Positions 11,403 through 22,685 of a stretch of 64,000 bases of DNA are shown one piece after another; the stretch's first letter is position 1, and every line of letters starts with the position of its first letter. Source of the DNA: Tenrec ecaudatus (Eukaryota; Chordata; Mammalia; Afrosoricida; Tenrecidae); NCBI RefSeq assembly GCF_050624435.1, contig NC_134530.1, forward strand, positions 147,352,721 to 147,416,720. The letters are read 5' to 3'. Under the pieces are notes generated by a model, which searched no databases, was not told where the DNA came from, and saw only the letters and a list, made by a program, of their open reading frames with translations. The translations under genes were made by a program, and so were the position numbers.

Positions 11403-12265
11403 AGAGGACACTAAATAAATGAGCTCAATGGAAGGGTTCTAAGAGCCTCAGAAGCTGGGGCATGCTCACAGTGCAGAAGGATCCCCTTTCTGGCTCAGTG
11501 AGCAGTGAGTGGTGAGCGCGTGGGGTGGGGGCTGGGGGCTGGCTATCTGAGGTCTCTAAGCAGCGAGTGGCTGAGCTGTTTCTACTTCATCGTTGAGGCA
11601 ATGAGGAGCTGCTGAAGGTTTGGGATGGGGAAGCAGGGTGATCAGATGCAGCAGACCCCGTGAGTGGCTGTCCCCTTGAGAAGTCTCCAAGAACTGGAGC
11701 ATGTAACTGGTTTGAGGAGCTCAGGCTGGATGAAGGACTGGGCCAGAAGATGGAAGAGCGACTGAGACCCCAAAGCAGCCAAGTGCTCTCATGGCATCTG
11801 AAAGGACCTGCAGTGCTTGGGGACGGAAGCTCGGAGCCCTACTGGCCCAGGGTAGGGCAGCATTGCTGGTTCACTGGGAGCAGGGCAGCCACCTCGGGGC
11901 TTTGTGTTTTGGCTGCAGCTCTGCTGAATCAGGATGCTCCCACCTGGTTTCCGGAGAAGCCGGTAGGGAAGCTGTGGCCAAGGTTCAGCCCTTGGCTCAG
12001 TCGGGTTAACCTGGTTGTGACAATGAAAGAAATGAGGTTCTGCTGAAGTTGGGCACATGTGAAAGATGGTAAATCCAGAGCTTTACCATCCTGGGGTGGA
12101 GACAGGCTGCCGGGCAAGGGGGGAAAAGGGGTTTCCTCAGGAGGAAAGAGGGGCGCTGATCTCTTGTTGCAAGCAACACAAAACAGCCGCCGGTGGTTGT
12201 GTCTATGCCAACTCGAGGAACCATGTGTGACAGGACAGAAAGAGCTGTGCTCCGGAGGGGTGGAT
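11403..12265. other. Intergenic stretch, nothing recognised
   Basis: Unique-looking sequence without splice-flanked open frames. The longest + frame (11660-12046, 128 codons) shows no family I recognise and overlaps frames on the other strand. Confidence 0.5.
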
Positions 12266-12782
12266 TGAGGTAGTTAGTTTGTTGTGCCAACCTGGCCAAT
12301 AAACACATGTGGGGTTCATTAAAGGGCAGAGGGATAAATGGCCCAGTGAACCTCTCCTTTCTAGTTCTCAGGTCTCTTGCTTTGTGAGGGTCGGACCAGG
12401 GTGCAGTCGCCTTAGACAGTTCCCTGCTTCAGCGGGCAAGGCTCACTTCCTACAAGACATCTCTGAGGAGAAGCCACATGGACCTACCCTGATGCAGCCC
12501 TGGGTGCTGGAGCAGCCGTGTGGAGATCCCTTCTAGTGTTGAGGTGCTTACATGTTCACTGATTCGGCTTTACTCCTGCAATCAGTGTTATTGTGTGTGT
12601 TTTGTGAGATGGAGGAGGACTTTGTGGATTGGTGTGGGACAAATGGGTTAATGTTGGACTCGTGGGCTTGGGCAACACTGGGTTGGGATATTTTCTTGAT
12701 GTGCACTTAACTTTTATATAAGACTCTCTCTTATACAGGAGTTTCTGTGGATTTGTTTCCCAAAAGTACCCAGACTAACACA
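12266..12782 (+). mobile_element. Solitary LTR, ERVL/MaLR-like (family A)
   Basis: About 517 bp beginning 'tgaggtagttagtttgttgt' and ending 'cccagactaacaca'. It shares its order of blocks with 59396-59963: 'ttgtgccaacctggccaa', 'gggataaatggcccagtga'. No internal retroviral region flanks it, so it is probably a solo LTR from recombination. Assignment to ERVL/MaLR is by general look (TG...CA ends, length, AT-rich 3' part), not by a search. Confidence 0.55.
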
Positions 12783-12861
12783 GGTGACTTAGTGGAAACA
12801 GAACCTCAGGACTTTCTTCAGAGTCCCAGAAAGGCACATGAAAACCTTTAGGTTAGTACCT

Positions 12862-13044
12862 AAAAGCCCTGTGCTATCGAGTCAATTCCAGCTTGTAGCA
12901 GCCCCGTAGGACTGAGTAGAACTGCATCTTTGGGTTCCCAAAACCTTAAAGCTTTACTGGAACACAGAACCAGCCTCACTTTTCTTCTGAGGAGTGACTG
13001 GTGGGTTCAAGTCAGAGTAACGCACTATGCCACCAGAGCTCCCC
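12862..13044 (+). repeat. AfroSINE-like SINE
   Basis: Head 'tgctatcgagtcaattccag', tail 'cactatgccaccagagctcc'. A short unrelated interruption lies around 12955-12990. Confidence 0.7.
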
Positions 13045-13099
13045 TGTAAGTTAGTCATCAAGGGCCAGCCATTAGTGCCCTCCAGGGCCGGGTACCTCT

Positions 13100-13250
13100 A
13101 TACCCAAGCAAGCTCACTGCCATCCAGTCAATGCCGACTGATTCATAGTGACTGTCTGGGACAGCACAGAACTACCCATGAGTAGAAAGCCCTGACTTCC
13201 TCCGACTGAGTGGCTGGTGGCTTCAGACTGCAGGGTTTGCGGATAACAAC
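13100..13250 (+). repeat. AfroSINE-like SINE, partial
   Basis: Head 'cactgccatccagtcaatgc', middle 'gtagaaagccctgacttcct'. The tail is lost after 'ggataac'. It lies just downstream of another copy in the same orientation. Confidence 0.65.
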
Positions 13251-13639
13251 CGCCCCCCACCCCTCCCAACGGCTGTGGTGCTTCTTGGCCTAACCGGTAG
13301 AGAGTGAGAGAGCACCTGCCCCACGGCTAAGCATGCCTGTGCGTTGGGGAGCACAGCATCTTGGACATGAAACCGCCGAGCTGCTTTGCCTAGAGGACCA
13401 ATGGGTGGGGGAAGGCAAAGGACTTGATGACAGGCATGAAGAGAACTCAGAGGAAAGGGCAAAGCGAGGGACTTCCGCCTTGGGATCCAGAGTCACGGTG
13501 GTGGCAAGGTGGTGAAGGTAGAGCTTCTCAAAAACTCACATCAGCACAGATATGCCATTTGTCCTTTTCGGCCTCAGTCTCTCAAGAACACACAGTGGTG
13601 TGTGATGTACAACATAATGACAGACTAAAAGCAGATACA

Positions 13640-13768
13640 AGAATTCCGCCATTAAATTTTTTAATGTTGAGGGCAATGAATGTACAAATGTACCTGACAC
13701 AATTGATGTATGTCTGGATTGTAATAAGAGTTGTATGAGTCCCCAATAAAATTATTTTTTTATTTTAA
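13640..13768 (+). mobile_element. Short L1 3' end
   Basis: Contains 'gagggcaatgaatgtacaaa' and ends 'ccccaataaaattatttttt'. This is the sense-strand equivalent of the terminal L1 motif, with its AATAAA at about 13745. It is severely 5'-truncated. Confidence 0.7.
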
Positions 13769-13818
13769 GTGTTCCACAATGCTCTTGTCTGTCTGCCTCT
13801 ATACACACAATTACACAT

Positions 13819-15146
13819 GAGGGTGTACCCCACCCCAAAATAGAAAAAACTCCACTGGGTGAAACTTTCATAGTGTGCATTTTTTTTTCCCACTAAGCAA
13901 GTAGCCAGCTACTCGCTCTGAGTTAGTGCACCCAGTGGCATCACCTGGGAAGGTTCTTTCTGGTCACAGTGAATTTTTCATTAAAGCAATTTCTCTCTAA
14001 CTTCGTTTTGTGATGGCTAATTTAAGAGAACAGCGTGCGGCTCTGAAATTTTGTTTCCTGCTCAGGAAAAGTGCCGCAGAAACTGTTGTGATATTGAACA
14101 CAGCTTACACGGACAGCGCTATGGGTAAAACTCAAATGTATGAGTGGTTTTTCTTGTTTCAAAAAAGGTGAAATGTCCAATTGATGACAAACCTCAGTCT
14201 GGATGTCCATCAACTTCCACAATGGACGAAAATGTTGACAAAATCCATGCATTTGTGCTTGCAGACCTACAACGATGGACCACTGAAGAGATGGGGAAGC
14301 CATCTGGATGTCTTGGAGCTTCGTTCAGTGAATTGTAGCAGAGGATTTGGGAGTGAGAAGGGTCACTGCGGAATGTATGCCTCAGGTTCTGACTGCCCAG
14401 GAAAAAGAGTATCAAGTGGAAACATGCTGTGCTTGGAAAGACCAGCTCCGAAGGGACCCAGACTTTTTTCCCCCAATGTCATTACTGGTGACAAGCCTGG
14501 TGTTATTCTTATGAGCCCAAAAGCAAACATCAATCAAGCCAGTGCAAGACACCATCAGCACCTTGCACAAAAAAGCTCATCAACTGAAATCAGGGATCAA
14601 GGCGATACTTATTTGTTGTTTTTGTGTTGCTGTTGTGAGGAGGATAGTGCATTTGGAGTTTGTTCCACCAGGTCAGACTGTTCATCAAGCTTTCTTTTTA
14701 GAGGTTCTGAAAGATTTTGGAACAGTGTGAGACATACAAGGCCTGGTTTGTGGCAGCCAGGGACTGGCTTTGCCCCCACAACAACGCACCTGCTCAAGCA
14801 GTCATCTAAGTGTGCCAGTTGGGGCATGAAACAGCATGCCACTATTTCCCCATGCACCTTACTCACCTGATCTCGCTCCATGAGACTTCTTTTTGTTTCC
14901 AAGAATGAAGCGGGACATGAAAGGACGGTGATTTGACAACATGAAAAGGTGAGGGAAAAGAAATAAACAAGGGAGGTGCTGTCAGCCATCCAAATAGATG
15001 AGTTTGAAAAATGGAATTGGAGATTTGACAGATGTATTAAGTGTATTAGTGGAGAGTACTTTGAAGGTGACAAGGTGGCTTTGTAAAAAAAAACAAATGT
15101 AATACCTAGCTTTGAAAAAAAATCCATTTTTGGTGGGTATCCCCTT
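13819..15146 (+). mobile_element. Mariner DNA transposon, near full length
   Basis: About 1.33 kb, the normal size of a mariner. The left end 'gagggtgtaccccacccc' and the reverse complement of the right end 'ggtgggtatcccctt' form degenerate terminal inverted repeats. It holds one decayed transposase gene (separate entry). No clean TA target duplication is visible. A second, shorter copy lies at 2451-3641. Confidence 0.85.
14013..15086 (+). pseudogene. Mariner transposase pseudogene
   Basis: Transposase of the DD34D mariner family, which cuts and pastes the element in the nucleus. The ATG at 14013 opens a readable N-terminus (MANLREQRAALKF...). The gene then breaks by frameshift near 14165 and several more times. 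Catalytic blocks can still be traced. The first is TGDK near 14487, with the Asp present. The second reads HNNAPAQ near 14785, with the catalytic Asp replaced by Asn. The third is YSPDLAP followed by a stop in place of the usual Cys and then D-F-F, near 14860-14890. The end, a GDKVAL-type C-terminus, falls at the TAA at 15084-15086. The span would give about 357 codons, close to the family's usual 345-350. It is inactive. Confidence 0.8.
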
Positions 15147-15239
15147 GTGTTTGTGTGTGCGTCTCTTCAGAACTCTGGGTTTTGTTTTTAAACAAACATG
15201 GTCCCAATGTTAGCGAGTACTGGATTGCTTAGTGCCATC

Positions 15240-15412
15240 TGTAAGTGGGAGTGGTTGCTAGGCTGCTTGCCCGAAAGCTAATGGTTTGGACCAGCGCAGC
15301 GGTGCCTCGGAGAACAGCTTCTGAAAGGACACAGCCTTGGAAACTCTGCGCCATGTTGGGGCTCGGCACGCTGGGCCCACCATGAGCAGGAAGCCACTTG
15401 ACAGCAACTGAC
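15240..15412 (-). repeat. AfroSINE-like SINE, diverged
   Basis: The antisense order of SINE blocks can be followed from 'ttgctaggctgcttgcccg' to 'agcaggaagccacttgacag'. Conservation is poor. Confidence 0.45.
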
Positions 15413-15454
15413 CACCATGAATTACATGAACTCCTTGAAAGGAATTAGACCTTT

Positions 15455-15575
15455 TAAAATGTTTTAATTTTGAAATAAACCTCCTCTTTCGAAGCATTTG
15501 ATCTTGACAGATAAATTGCAACGGTAGTACAGAGAGCACCCATATCCCACTCTGTTTTATGTTAGCCTGGTGCAT
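15455..15575 (-). mobile_element. Ancient L1M 3'-UTR fragment
   Basis: 'ggtagtacagagagcaccca' and neighbouring text resemble the conserved 3'-UTR stretch of old mammalian L1M elements. Confidence 0.4.
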
Positions 15576-16717
15576 TGGTCACAGTGAACCAGCTAGCGGG
15601 GACACCGTCACGAAAGCCCTACCTTACTCGGATTCACGTCATTTCCAGTTCACTCGGCCTGCTGGGCTGAGTCCTTATTCTGAATGCAGGGTCCCATCGA
15701 AGGGAGCACATTGCATGGCATGTCCCTGTTTGCCGTGACAGCTTCTCTGTGTTTGAGGAGGACTGCTCAGGTGTGCTGCAGGGCGTCCCTCAGTTTGGAT
15801 TTCCTGAGGCTGTTTTCAGGCCCAGATTGGGGCTTTGGGTTTAGGGGAGGAAGCCCACCAAGGTGCAATGCCATGCTCATCACGTCACAACCACAAGATA
15901 TACTGTCAACGGGACCTGTCACCACTGAGGCTGACCTTGATCACCGAGCTCAGGTGCTGTCTGTCAGGTATGTCTACTGTTACCACCCCGCCACCACCAC
16001 CCCTTTTTGCACTAGATTCTTTGGAAGGAAGTGACTATGTGTTGCCCATACTTAGAGGAGTGGGGATTTCGTGTAACACTAATAGAGAGGATTGGTCAGT
16101 TTTGTTACCACAAGCCATCTTTGGAGCAGCAGTAGAGAGAGAAATGCCGGGGCCCTGGACATAGGATGCACCAGAAACTGTGGCAGCTCCGAGCAGCAGT
16201 GCCGAGAGGATGGGGCACCTTCCTTCTCCTTCTCTGGCCGGAGACAATGGGACCGTGAGAGAGCAACAGGCAGGCTGGCCCCTGGTCCACGGAGCAGAAG
16301 GCAAGGCACCACCTGACGGAGCTGCGGCGGATCAGAGGGACTTGGCTGCTGGCTGAGGAGAGGTGTTGCTGTGGACCCATGCCTACTGCACCCTTACTGT
16401 TTACGGACCCTGACTTGTGGTAACCTGTTCCCTTCCCTGATAAATCCCTTGGTTGAACATAAATAATCATAAGAATCAAAGAGTGAGGACTCTGCTCCAG
16501 CTCCCTGAAGATAAAATACAGTTCATTCTACACCACTTCCCTTATAAAAGACCTACTTAAGCATCAGGCCCTTAGCTGCATCTACCGGAGGCTGTTGTGG
16601 AGGGCGGAGAGGATGTGTGCTCCCAAAGAGACCCCCAGTCTCAAGACCACTGTATGTGGTAGTTCTTCTCTGTCTTGAGGGTCACTGGGAGTTGGCATTG
16701 GAATTGGGTGGGCAGTT
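15576..16717. other. Intergenic stretch, nothing recognised
   Basis: No SINE, LINE or exon signature is clear. Short overlapping frames on both strands (for example at 16035-16479) have no supporting features. Confidence 0.5.
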
Positions 16718-17207
16718 TGTGTGAGTCTGGGTGGACTAGAGAAACAAATTCATAGACACTCCTATGTGTATAAGAAAGAGCTTATATACAAGAGCAATTG
16801 AACATTGAGAAAACATCCCAGCCCAGTCCAGATCAAGTCCATAAGTCCAATATTAGCCCATATGTCTGATACCAGTCTCTGAAGTCCTCTTCAGACTCAC
16901 ACAACCGGATGCAGGGAGATTGCAGGCCAGTGGGTGGGAAGTCTTGTGGATCCAGTGGCACTGGAGGCATCTCAGCACTGGCGCAGGTCTCCACGTGGCT
17001 CCTCCAGCTCCAGGGCTCTAGTGTAGCTCCATGTGTCTTCCCAACAGGAATGCCTCACTCGGAATGAGCATGTGTGTGTCCCCCTCCCCCCAGCGAGCTA
17101 TTTATCTCCTTAGCACCTCCAAACAAGGTCATCAACCAGCGACCTGATTGACAAGCTAAACTCCACCTCTTCAATCTTAAGTTTCAAATTGACAACTAGT
17201 ACCTAGT
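16718..17207 (-). mobile_element. Solitary LTR, ERVL/MaLR-like (family B)
   Basis: Antisense copy of the LTR family also seen at 17757-18180 and 56251-56729. Read on the - strand it has 'gataaatagctc' (TATA-like) and ends at 'agactcacaca'. No internal region is attached. Confidence 0.65.
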
Positions 17208-17756
17208 TTGGCTAACTGAAAGAACCACAAAGAGGATTGCTTTAACAATCAAACAAACAAAAGGGAAAATGAGGCTGAATGTGCAGTTTGTTCTGCAGGC
17301 GCCCTTGAGGAGGAGGCAGCACACACCCCACTGGATCAGCAAGTGTGCCGTTCCCACACTCCTCCCCTGGAACCACACTGGGCAGTCACGCCTTCTCCTT
17401 TCTGTAGACACTCCAGGATTCCAGACGCTCAGGGGAAAATGGAGAGAAAAAGACAGTGGCATTTTTCTTTAATTTTTAACAGTATTACTGGCACTTCATT
17501 CACAGTCATACAATTCCATAATTCAATCACATCAAGAAGAATTGTACAATTATCACTGCAATCAATTCTAGAATAGACAATGGCATTTCCCCACAAACCT
17601 TCTGCTGCCTCTTCAGATTTATCATATCATTTCTGCTTCTAGTATATGATAATATTGTGGAAGGTTTTTGGGGTGGTGGTGTAAGATTTGGGAGATTATT
17701 TTTTGATCTGACCAAATTTTTTCCCATATAAATTCATGGTGTTTGCTTCTTGGCTT

Positions 17757-18180
17757 TCCACCAGCAGTTATATAACCTCCTGTCAACTGGTGAAGGGGTG
17801 GAGTTTAGCCTGCCAATCAGGTTGCAGTTTGATGACCTCATTTGGAAGTACCAAGGAGATAAATAGCTCCCTGGAGGGCAAACACACTCTCTGCTTCTTC
17901 CTTTTGACAAGCCACATGGAGTTACCCTGATGCAGCCAGAGCCCTGGAACTGGAGGAGCCATGAGACCCATGCCTGCACTGAGATGCTTCCACCACCACT
18001 GGATCCACAAGACTTTCCATCCACTAGCGATCTTCCTGCTTTCAGCATCAGTGCATGACTGCGTAAGTGTAAAGAGGAATTTATGGATTAGTATTGACAT
18101 ATGGGGTAATATCGGGTTTATGGATTTGATCGGGACTGGGCTGGGATGTTTTCTTAATATCCAATTATTCTTTATTTAAA
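17757..18180 (+). mobile_element. LTR, ERVL/MaLR-like (family B), 3' end cut by an L1
   Basis: Shares 'tggagtttagcctgccaatc', 'ggagataaatagctccctgg' and 'caagccacatggagttaccc' with 56251-56729. It stops at 18180, where an antisense L1 starts, so about 70 bp of the 3' end is missing. Confidence 0.6.
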
Positions 18181-18826
18181 GCTCTTTAAAAAATCATTTT
18201 ATTGGGGGCCCATACAATTCTTATCACAATCCATATATACATCCATTGTGTCAAGCACATGTACATTTGTTGCCATCATCATTCCCAAAACATTTGCCTT
18301 CTACTTGAGCCCTTAATATTGGCTCATTTCTCCCCTTCCCTCCCCACTCCACCCTCCCTCATGAACCCTTCATAATTCATAAACTATTATTATTTTGTCA
18401 TATGTTACACTGTCTGACATCTCCCCAAGCCCTCTTCTCAGCTGTCCATCCCCCAGGGAGGATGGTAAATGTAGATTCTTGTAATCAGTTCCCCCTTTCC
18501 ACTCCACATTCCCTCCACCCTCCAGGCATCGCCACTCACTCTCACCACTGGTCCTGAAGGAGTTATCTGTCCTGGATTCCCTGTGTTTACAGTTGCTATC
18601 TGTACCTATGTACATCCTCTGGTCTAGCCAGATTTGTAAGGTAGAATTGGGATCATGATAGTGGGGGAGGGGAAAATTTAAGAACTAGAGGAAAGTTATA
18701 TGTTTCATCATTGCTACCCTGCACCCTGACTGGCTCATCTCCTCCCCACAACCCTTCAGTACGGGGGTGTCCAGTTGCCTACAGATGGGCTTTGAGTCTC
18801 CACTCTGCACTCACCCTCATTTACAA

Positions 18827-19305
18827 TGATATATTTTTTTTGTTCTTTGATGCTTGATACCGAATCCCTTCGACAGCTGGTGTGCTTCTTCCATGAGGGA
18901 TTTGTTGCTTCTGAGCTAGATGGCCACTTGTTTATCTTCAAGACTTTAAGACACCAGGCGCTATATCTTTTGATAGCTGGTCACTATCATCTTTCTTCAC
19001 CACATTTGCTTATGCACACGTTTGTCTTCAGTGATCATATCGGGAAGGTGGACACCCACTGATATGAATTTTTGTTCTTTGATGTCTGATAACTGGTCCC
19101 TTCTACACCTCGTGGTCAGACAGGCTGGTGTGCTTCTTCCATGTGGACTTTGATGCTCTCAGCTAAATGGCCGCTTGTTTATCTTCAAGCTTTTAAGACA
19201 CCAGACGCTACATCTTTTGATAGTCGGGCACTGTCAACTTTCTTCACCACATTTGCTTATGCACACATTTTTCTTTAGCAATCGTGTCGGGAAGGTGTGC
19301 ATCAT
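18827..19305. repeat. Tandem duplication of about 240 bp inside an L1 3' UTR
   Basis: Two adjacent copies of one unit, each starting 'tttgttctttgatg' (about 18836 and 19073). Each runs through 'ttgatagctgg' or 'ttgatagtcgg' and 'ttcaccacatttgcttatgc' to 'gggaaggtg'. The other UTR copies in the window carry the unit once. Confidence 0.8.
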
Positions 19306-20759
19306 GGAATGCCAATTTAATAGAATGTGTTCTTGCACTGAGTAAGTGCTTGAGTGGAGACCCAATGTCCATCTGCTGTATTAATAGTAAACCTATAGAT
19401 ATATGCACATAGATCTATTTCCCCACCCTCCTATATAAATATATTTACATATGCACATGCCAGTCTTTAGACCTTTATAAAGATCCTTTATCACCTAGTT
19501 CTTTCCTCTATTTCCTTTTACTTTCCTCCTGTCCCACTGTCATGCTCAGCCTTCATTTGGGTTTCAGTAATTTCTCTCAGTTACCTTGCCCTTGCTGAAT
19601 CCCTACCAGGCCTCTCACACCCTCCTTGCCACTGACTTTGGATCACTTGTTGCTTCCCTGTCCCTGGGTTAGTCAGCCTTTCCCCCTCCTCTCTCTCTCC
19701 CATGTCCCCCCGGAACCATTGGTCCCGTTGTTTTCTCCTCCAGACTATTCATCCAGCCTATCTTATCTAGATAGAGCTGTAGAGATAATAATATGCACCA
19801 AGAATCAAGCCATAGCAAGATGGGCGATGAGTGAGAACACAGCGATGACAACAAAAAGGAAAACCAATGACCTATAAAAGAATAAATGAATTAAAAGACA
19901 AAAAAATTTTAAAAAGAAAGAAAAGCCTGTGAATAGATCAAGGTCTGATTTTTGATCTCTAGGCGTGTCCTTCAGTCAGGTCCGATGGGGTGCTACACTC
20001 TGGCCCCAGAGTCTGTCCTTTGTACTCCCTCAGGGTCTCCCTGCTCTGCTCCCACGGTTGCTCTGCCACATGCCTTTAGTGGTTTGCCTTGGTGTCTCAG
20101 GGTCAGGCCGGGCCAGTTCCGACCCTGAGTCTCCAGTGTTGTCCCCCTTAGGGCCCTGGGCCAGCAAGGGACGGTGTGTCTCATAGTGGGATCAGCCATA
20201 TGGTCCAGTCTGTGCATTGACTGTTCAGAGTGGGGATATCGTCCTCCAGACCTGGTGGGCCAGGATGTGCTCCACTCTCTCTTCCTCCCCCTTCATTTGC
20301 TCATATGTGCTCTGATCAGACATGTCCCTCTCCCAGAGCTGCAGCTTCAGTGTCATCCTCTAAAGTGAATTCTTCTGGGGAGGAGGGGAAGTCCACGTAG
20401 CTAGTATGGGGCTAAGCCCTCAAGCCCCTCCACTGGCTCCCCTCTGCATGCCAGCATGCTGCATTCACATCCCGGAACACTGGATTTAAGTCTGGTCCTC
20501 TTTCCCTGTGGAGACACAAACAATACCCTCTCCTTGGGTGGATCAATACCCTATTCCCCCATCACACATCTTTCCGCCCCCCTTTCCTCCCTCCCCCACC
20601 TTTTTAGTTGGCTACCATATATATCCCTGGGTTTGGTCCAGCCCTGCCATACTACCTGGACCTCACCCCTGGAGTGTTTGTATACAGTAGCTTTTTCCCT
20701 GTGCCCCTTGTGCATTTACTTTTCTGTTCTTTCTTTTTTGTATATATACACACATACAC

Positions 20760-21290
20760 TTACTTCAGCAGACTCATGTTATACTTGTCCTTTTGTGGTT
20801 GGCTTACTTCACTTAGCATAATTTCCTCCAGTTCTTCCCATGCCACGATACGCTTCATGTGTTCATCACTGCTTTTTAGCAATGCATAGTACTCCATTGT
20901 ATGTACATACCACAGTTTTTTAATCCATTCATCTGTTGATGGGAATTTGGGTTCTTTCCAGCTCCTTGCGATTGTAAACTGTGCCGCAATGAACACTGGA
21001 GCACAGATGTCTGGCCGTGGTTTGTTTCTTGTCTCTTCTGGGTATATGCCCAGTAGGGAGATTGCTGGGTCGTATGGTAGCTCTATTTCCATCTGTTTTA
21101 GAAATCGCCAAATCGATTTCCATAGAGGCTGTACATCCCTACAGGTCCACCAGCAGTGGATGAGAGTTCCTATCTCACCACAGCCCCTCCAACACTTGTT
21201 GCTTTCTGATTTTTTGAATTGGGCTATCTTTGAGGGTGGTAAAGCTTTTTCTTATACACGTATTAGTGTCTATGACTTTATTTCAATCAT
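20760..21290 (-). pseudogene. L1 ORF2 C-terminal fragment
   Basis: The last part of the L1 endonuclease/reverse-transcriptase protein. From 21092 to the stop at 20760 an open stretch reads through PYDPAISLLGIYPEE, then KLWYVHTMEYYALLK, to SQPQKDKYNMSLL. Upstream (21093-21290) homology continues in a shifted frame. Endonuclease and polymerase domains are absent, so it is non-functional. Confidence 0.85.
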
Positions 21291-21295
21291 TAACC

Positions 21296-21654
21296 CGGAC
21301 TGACACAGAAGGTTTCCTAGGAACTCTCTGCTTTGGCATGGGGAGGAGAGGAACCTATGTCTACATGAATTATTTGGGATTCTCCACTGGAGATTTGTCT
21401 CTTATTTGTTTACTTATTTATTTATTCAATCACTTATTTATATCAGCATGGGCTCATGGATGTTTACTTTGTACTTCAGATTATAATCCCATTCTGCTTT
21501 ATTTATTGTTATTCAGACTGTTCCCATTTTTGACCATCAGGAGCTCTTGCCCCTGACGACTGTGTTTAATTTTGAACATCAATAGATAATAAACATAAGG
21601 ATCCCACATAGGGAAGCCGCCCATAAACAGAAGGACCTCTTTAAGTGATGCGTC
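21296..21654. other. Intergenic stretch
   Basis: Short AT-rich interval with TTTA-rich text near 21410. Nothing else is recognised. Confidence 0.4.
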
Positions 21655-21985
21655 TGAATTTTGGTGCTGGTGAGGAATACTGAAAGTACTGGGCCTGCCA
21701 GGAGAACAAGCAGATGTCTTGGAAGAAGAGCAGCCAGAATGCTCCTTAGATTTAAAGCGAGGACACCAACACGCATGTGCCTTGAACATAACAGGAGAGA
21801 CCAGGCCCTGGAGAAGGGCGTCCAGCCAGGTAGAGTAGGAGGCCAGCAAAAAAGACAACGACCCTGGACCCGATGGATGGACACCGTGGCTGCAAGATGA
21901 TCGCTGTGAGGACGACTCAGGACGAGGCGGTGTTTTGTTCTGCTGCACATGGGGTCTTTATAGGTCTGAGCAGACGCAACGCATC
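21655..21985 (+). mobile_element. RTE/BovB-like LINE, ORF 3' end and tail
   Basis: In sense orientation it contains ORF text for RRTSRCLG-type and GRVGGQQKRQRP blocks near 21720-21890, typical of the C-terminal end of RTE/BovB ORFs. It is followed by the 'cggtgttttgttctgctgca' tail. Frames are broken. Confidence 0.65.
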
Positions 21986-22189
21986 GAACAAGATCCTGGA
22001 TCATTTTGCTTTAATGTGTGGAGATCATGAGACCAAAAGGTTTGAAAAATCACCGCTCTAAGGGACCCCAACGACAGCTGTGGGCGTCGTCTATCTGCAG
22101 AAAGGGCCTGCACAAAGGTCACCCATGGGAACACCCACTCCTCGCGCCACGCACCACCCGCCCCTCCCACAAAGCCGGCCCTGCCGTGT

Positions 22190-22565
22190 CTTTCCTGAAA
22201 CCGCCGCGCGGGGGCGCCCGGCCTTCAGAATGAGCCACCCACCCGCTAGGGGACCGAGGCGCCGCGTCTGCGCTTCGCAGGGCCTCGCCGCCCTTTCCCT
22301 CGCTGAGCGTCCTCCCGGCCGACCCGGGAGGTCTCGGCCCGTCTTCCTGACCTCCTGCCCCCGACCACTTCGAGCGCGGCCTGTGGCCGAGTGGGCTTCT
22401 CCCGTCGGACGTGCGCCCCTGGGGTCCCCCGACCGCGGGCCCTGCTGAAAGCCGGCGGACAGCTCCCGGGCCGGCCGGGCCTCGCGGGAGGGGCCGGCCT
22501 TGCACACTCCTCCTGCCCCCCGGCCGGGCCGGGCTGGCCCACGCTCCTCCTCGCACGCGCGAGGA
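22190..22565. promoter_or_regulatory. CpG island upstream of WNT2B
   Basis: About 375 bp of very GC-rich DNA dense in CG dinucleotides. It includes 'ccgccgcgcgggggcgcccg' and 'ggccggccgggcctcgcggg'. It is not a recognised repeat and lies 5.9 kb upstream of the WNT2B start codon. It could be an alternative promoter or the start of a noncoding transcript. No exon can be supported; long frames here are a by-product of GC content. Confidence 0.45.
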
Positions 22566-22584
22566 AAGATAAACTGCAGCTGCG

Positions 22585-22685
22585 GGCCAGGCTAATGGAT
22601 ACAATAAGTTCTGTAATTGTCTCGAAAATAAGGTAATGATTTGGCAGAAGGAATGCTTTGATCTTATCAGCTCAGAGAGCCCTGG
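22585..22685. promoter_or_regulatory. Candidate regulatory element: TCF/LEF and GATA motifs
   Basis: Directly after the CpG island the DNA turns AT-rich and repeat-free. CTTTGATC (22656-22663) fits the TCF/LEF consensus. CTTATC (22663-22668) is a GATA motif on the - strand and overlaps it by one base. Text such as 'aagttctgtaattgtctcg' has the look of conserved noncoding DNA, but conservation was not tested. Confidence 0.3.

Larger units (their letters stand above)
18185..21295 (-). mobile_element. 5'-truncated L1 with ORF2 C-terminus and long 3' UTR
   Basis: On the + strand it begins with the L1 terminal motif ('cattttattgggggcccata') and runs through about 2.57 kb of 3' UTR. It then enters the antisense ORF2 C-terminus at 20760 and breaks off near 21295. 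The UTR carries every block seen in the other UTR copies, plus an internal 240-bp tandem duplication. It is the longest L1 in the window and the one that links this UTR to an ORF2. Confidence 0.85.

Noticed and set aside
14181-14870. 229-codon + strand open frame as a new gene
   Set aside because: It is a shifted frame through the decayed mariner transposase; only parts of it are in the true frame.
20456-21303. + strand open frames of about 120 codons near 20.5-21.3 kb
   Set aside because: They are antisense to the L1 ORF2 C-terminus and the L1 3' UTR.
22091-22604. 138- and 161-codon - strand frames in the upstream CpG island
   Set aside because: They have the same GC-driven cause. Several mutually overlapping frames are open and there is no start or splice context.
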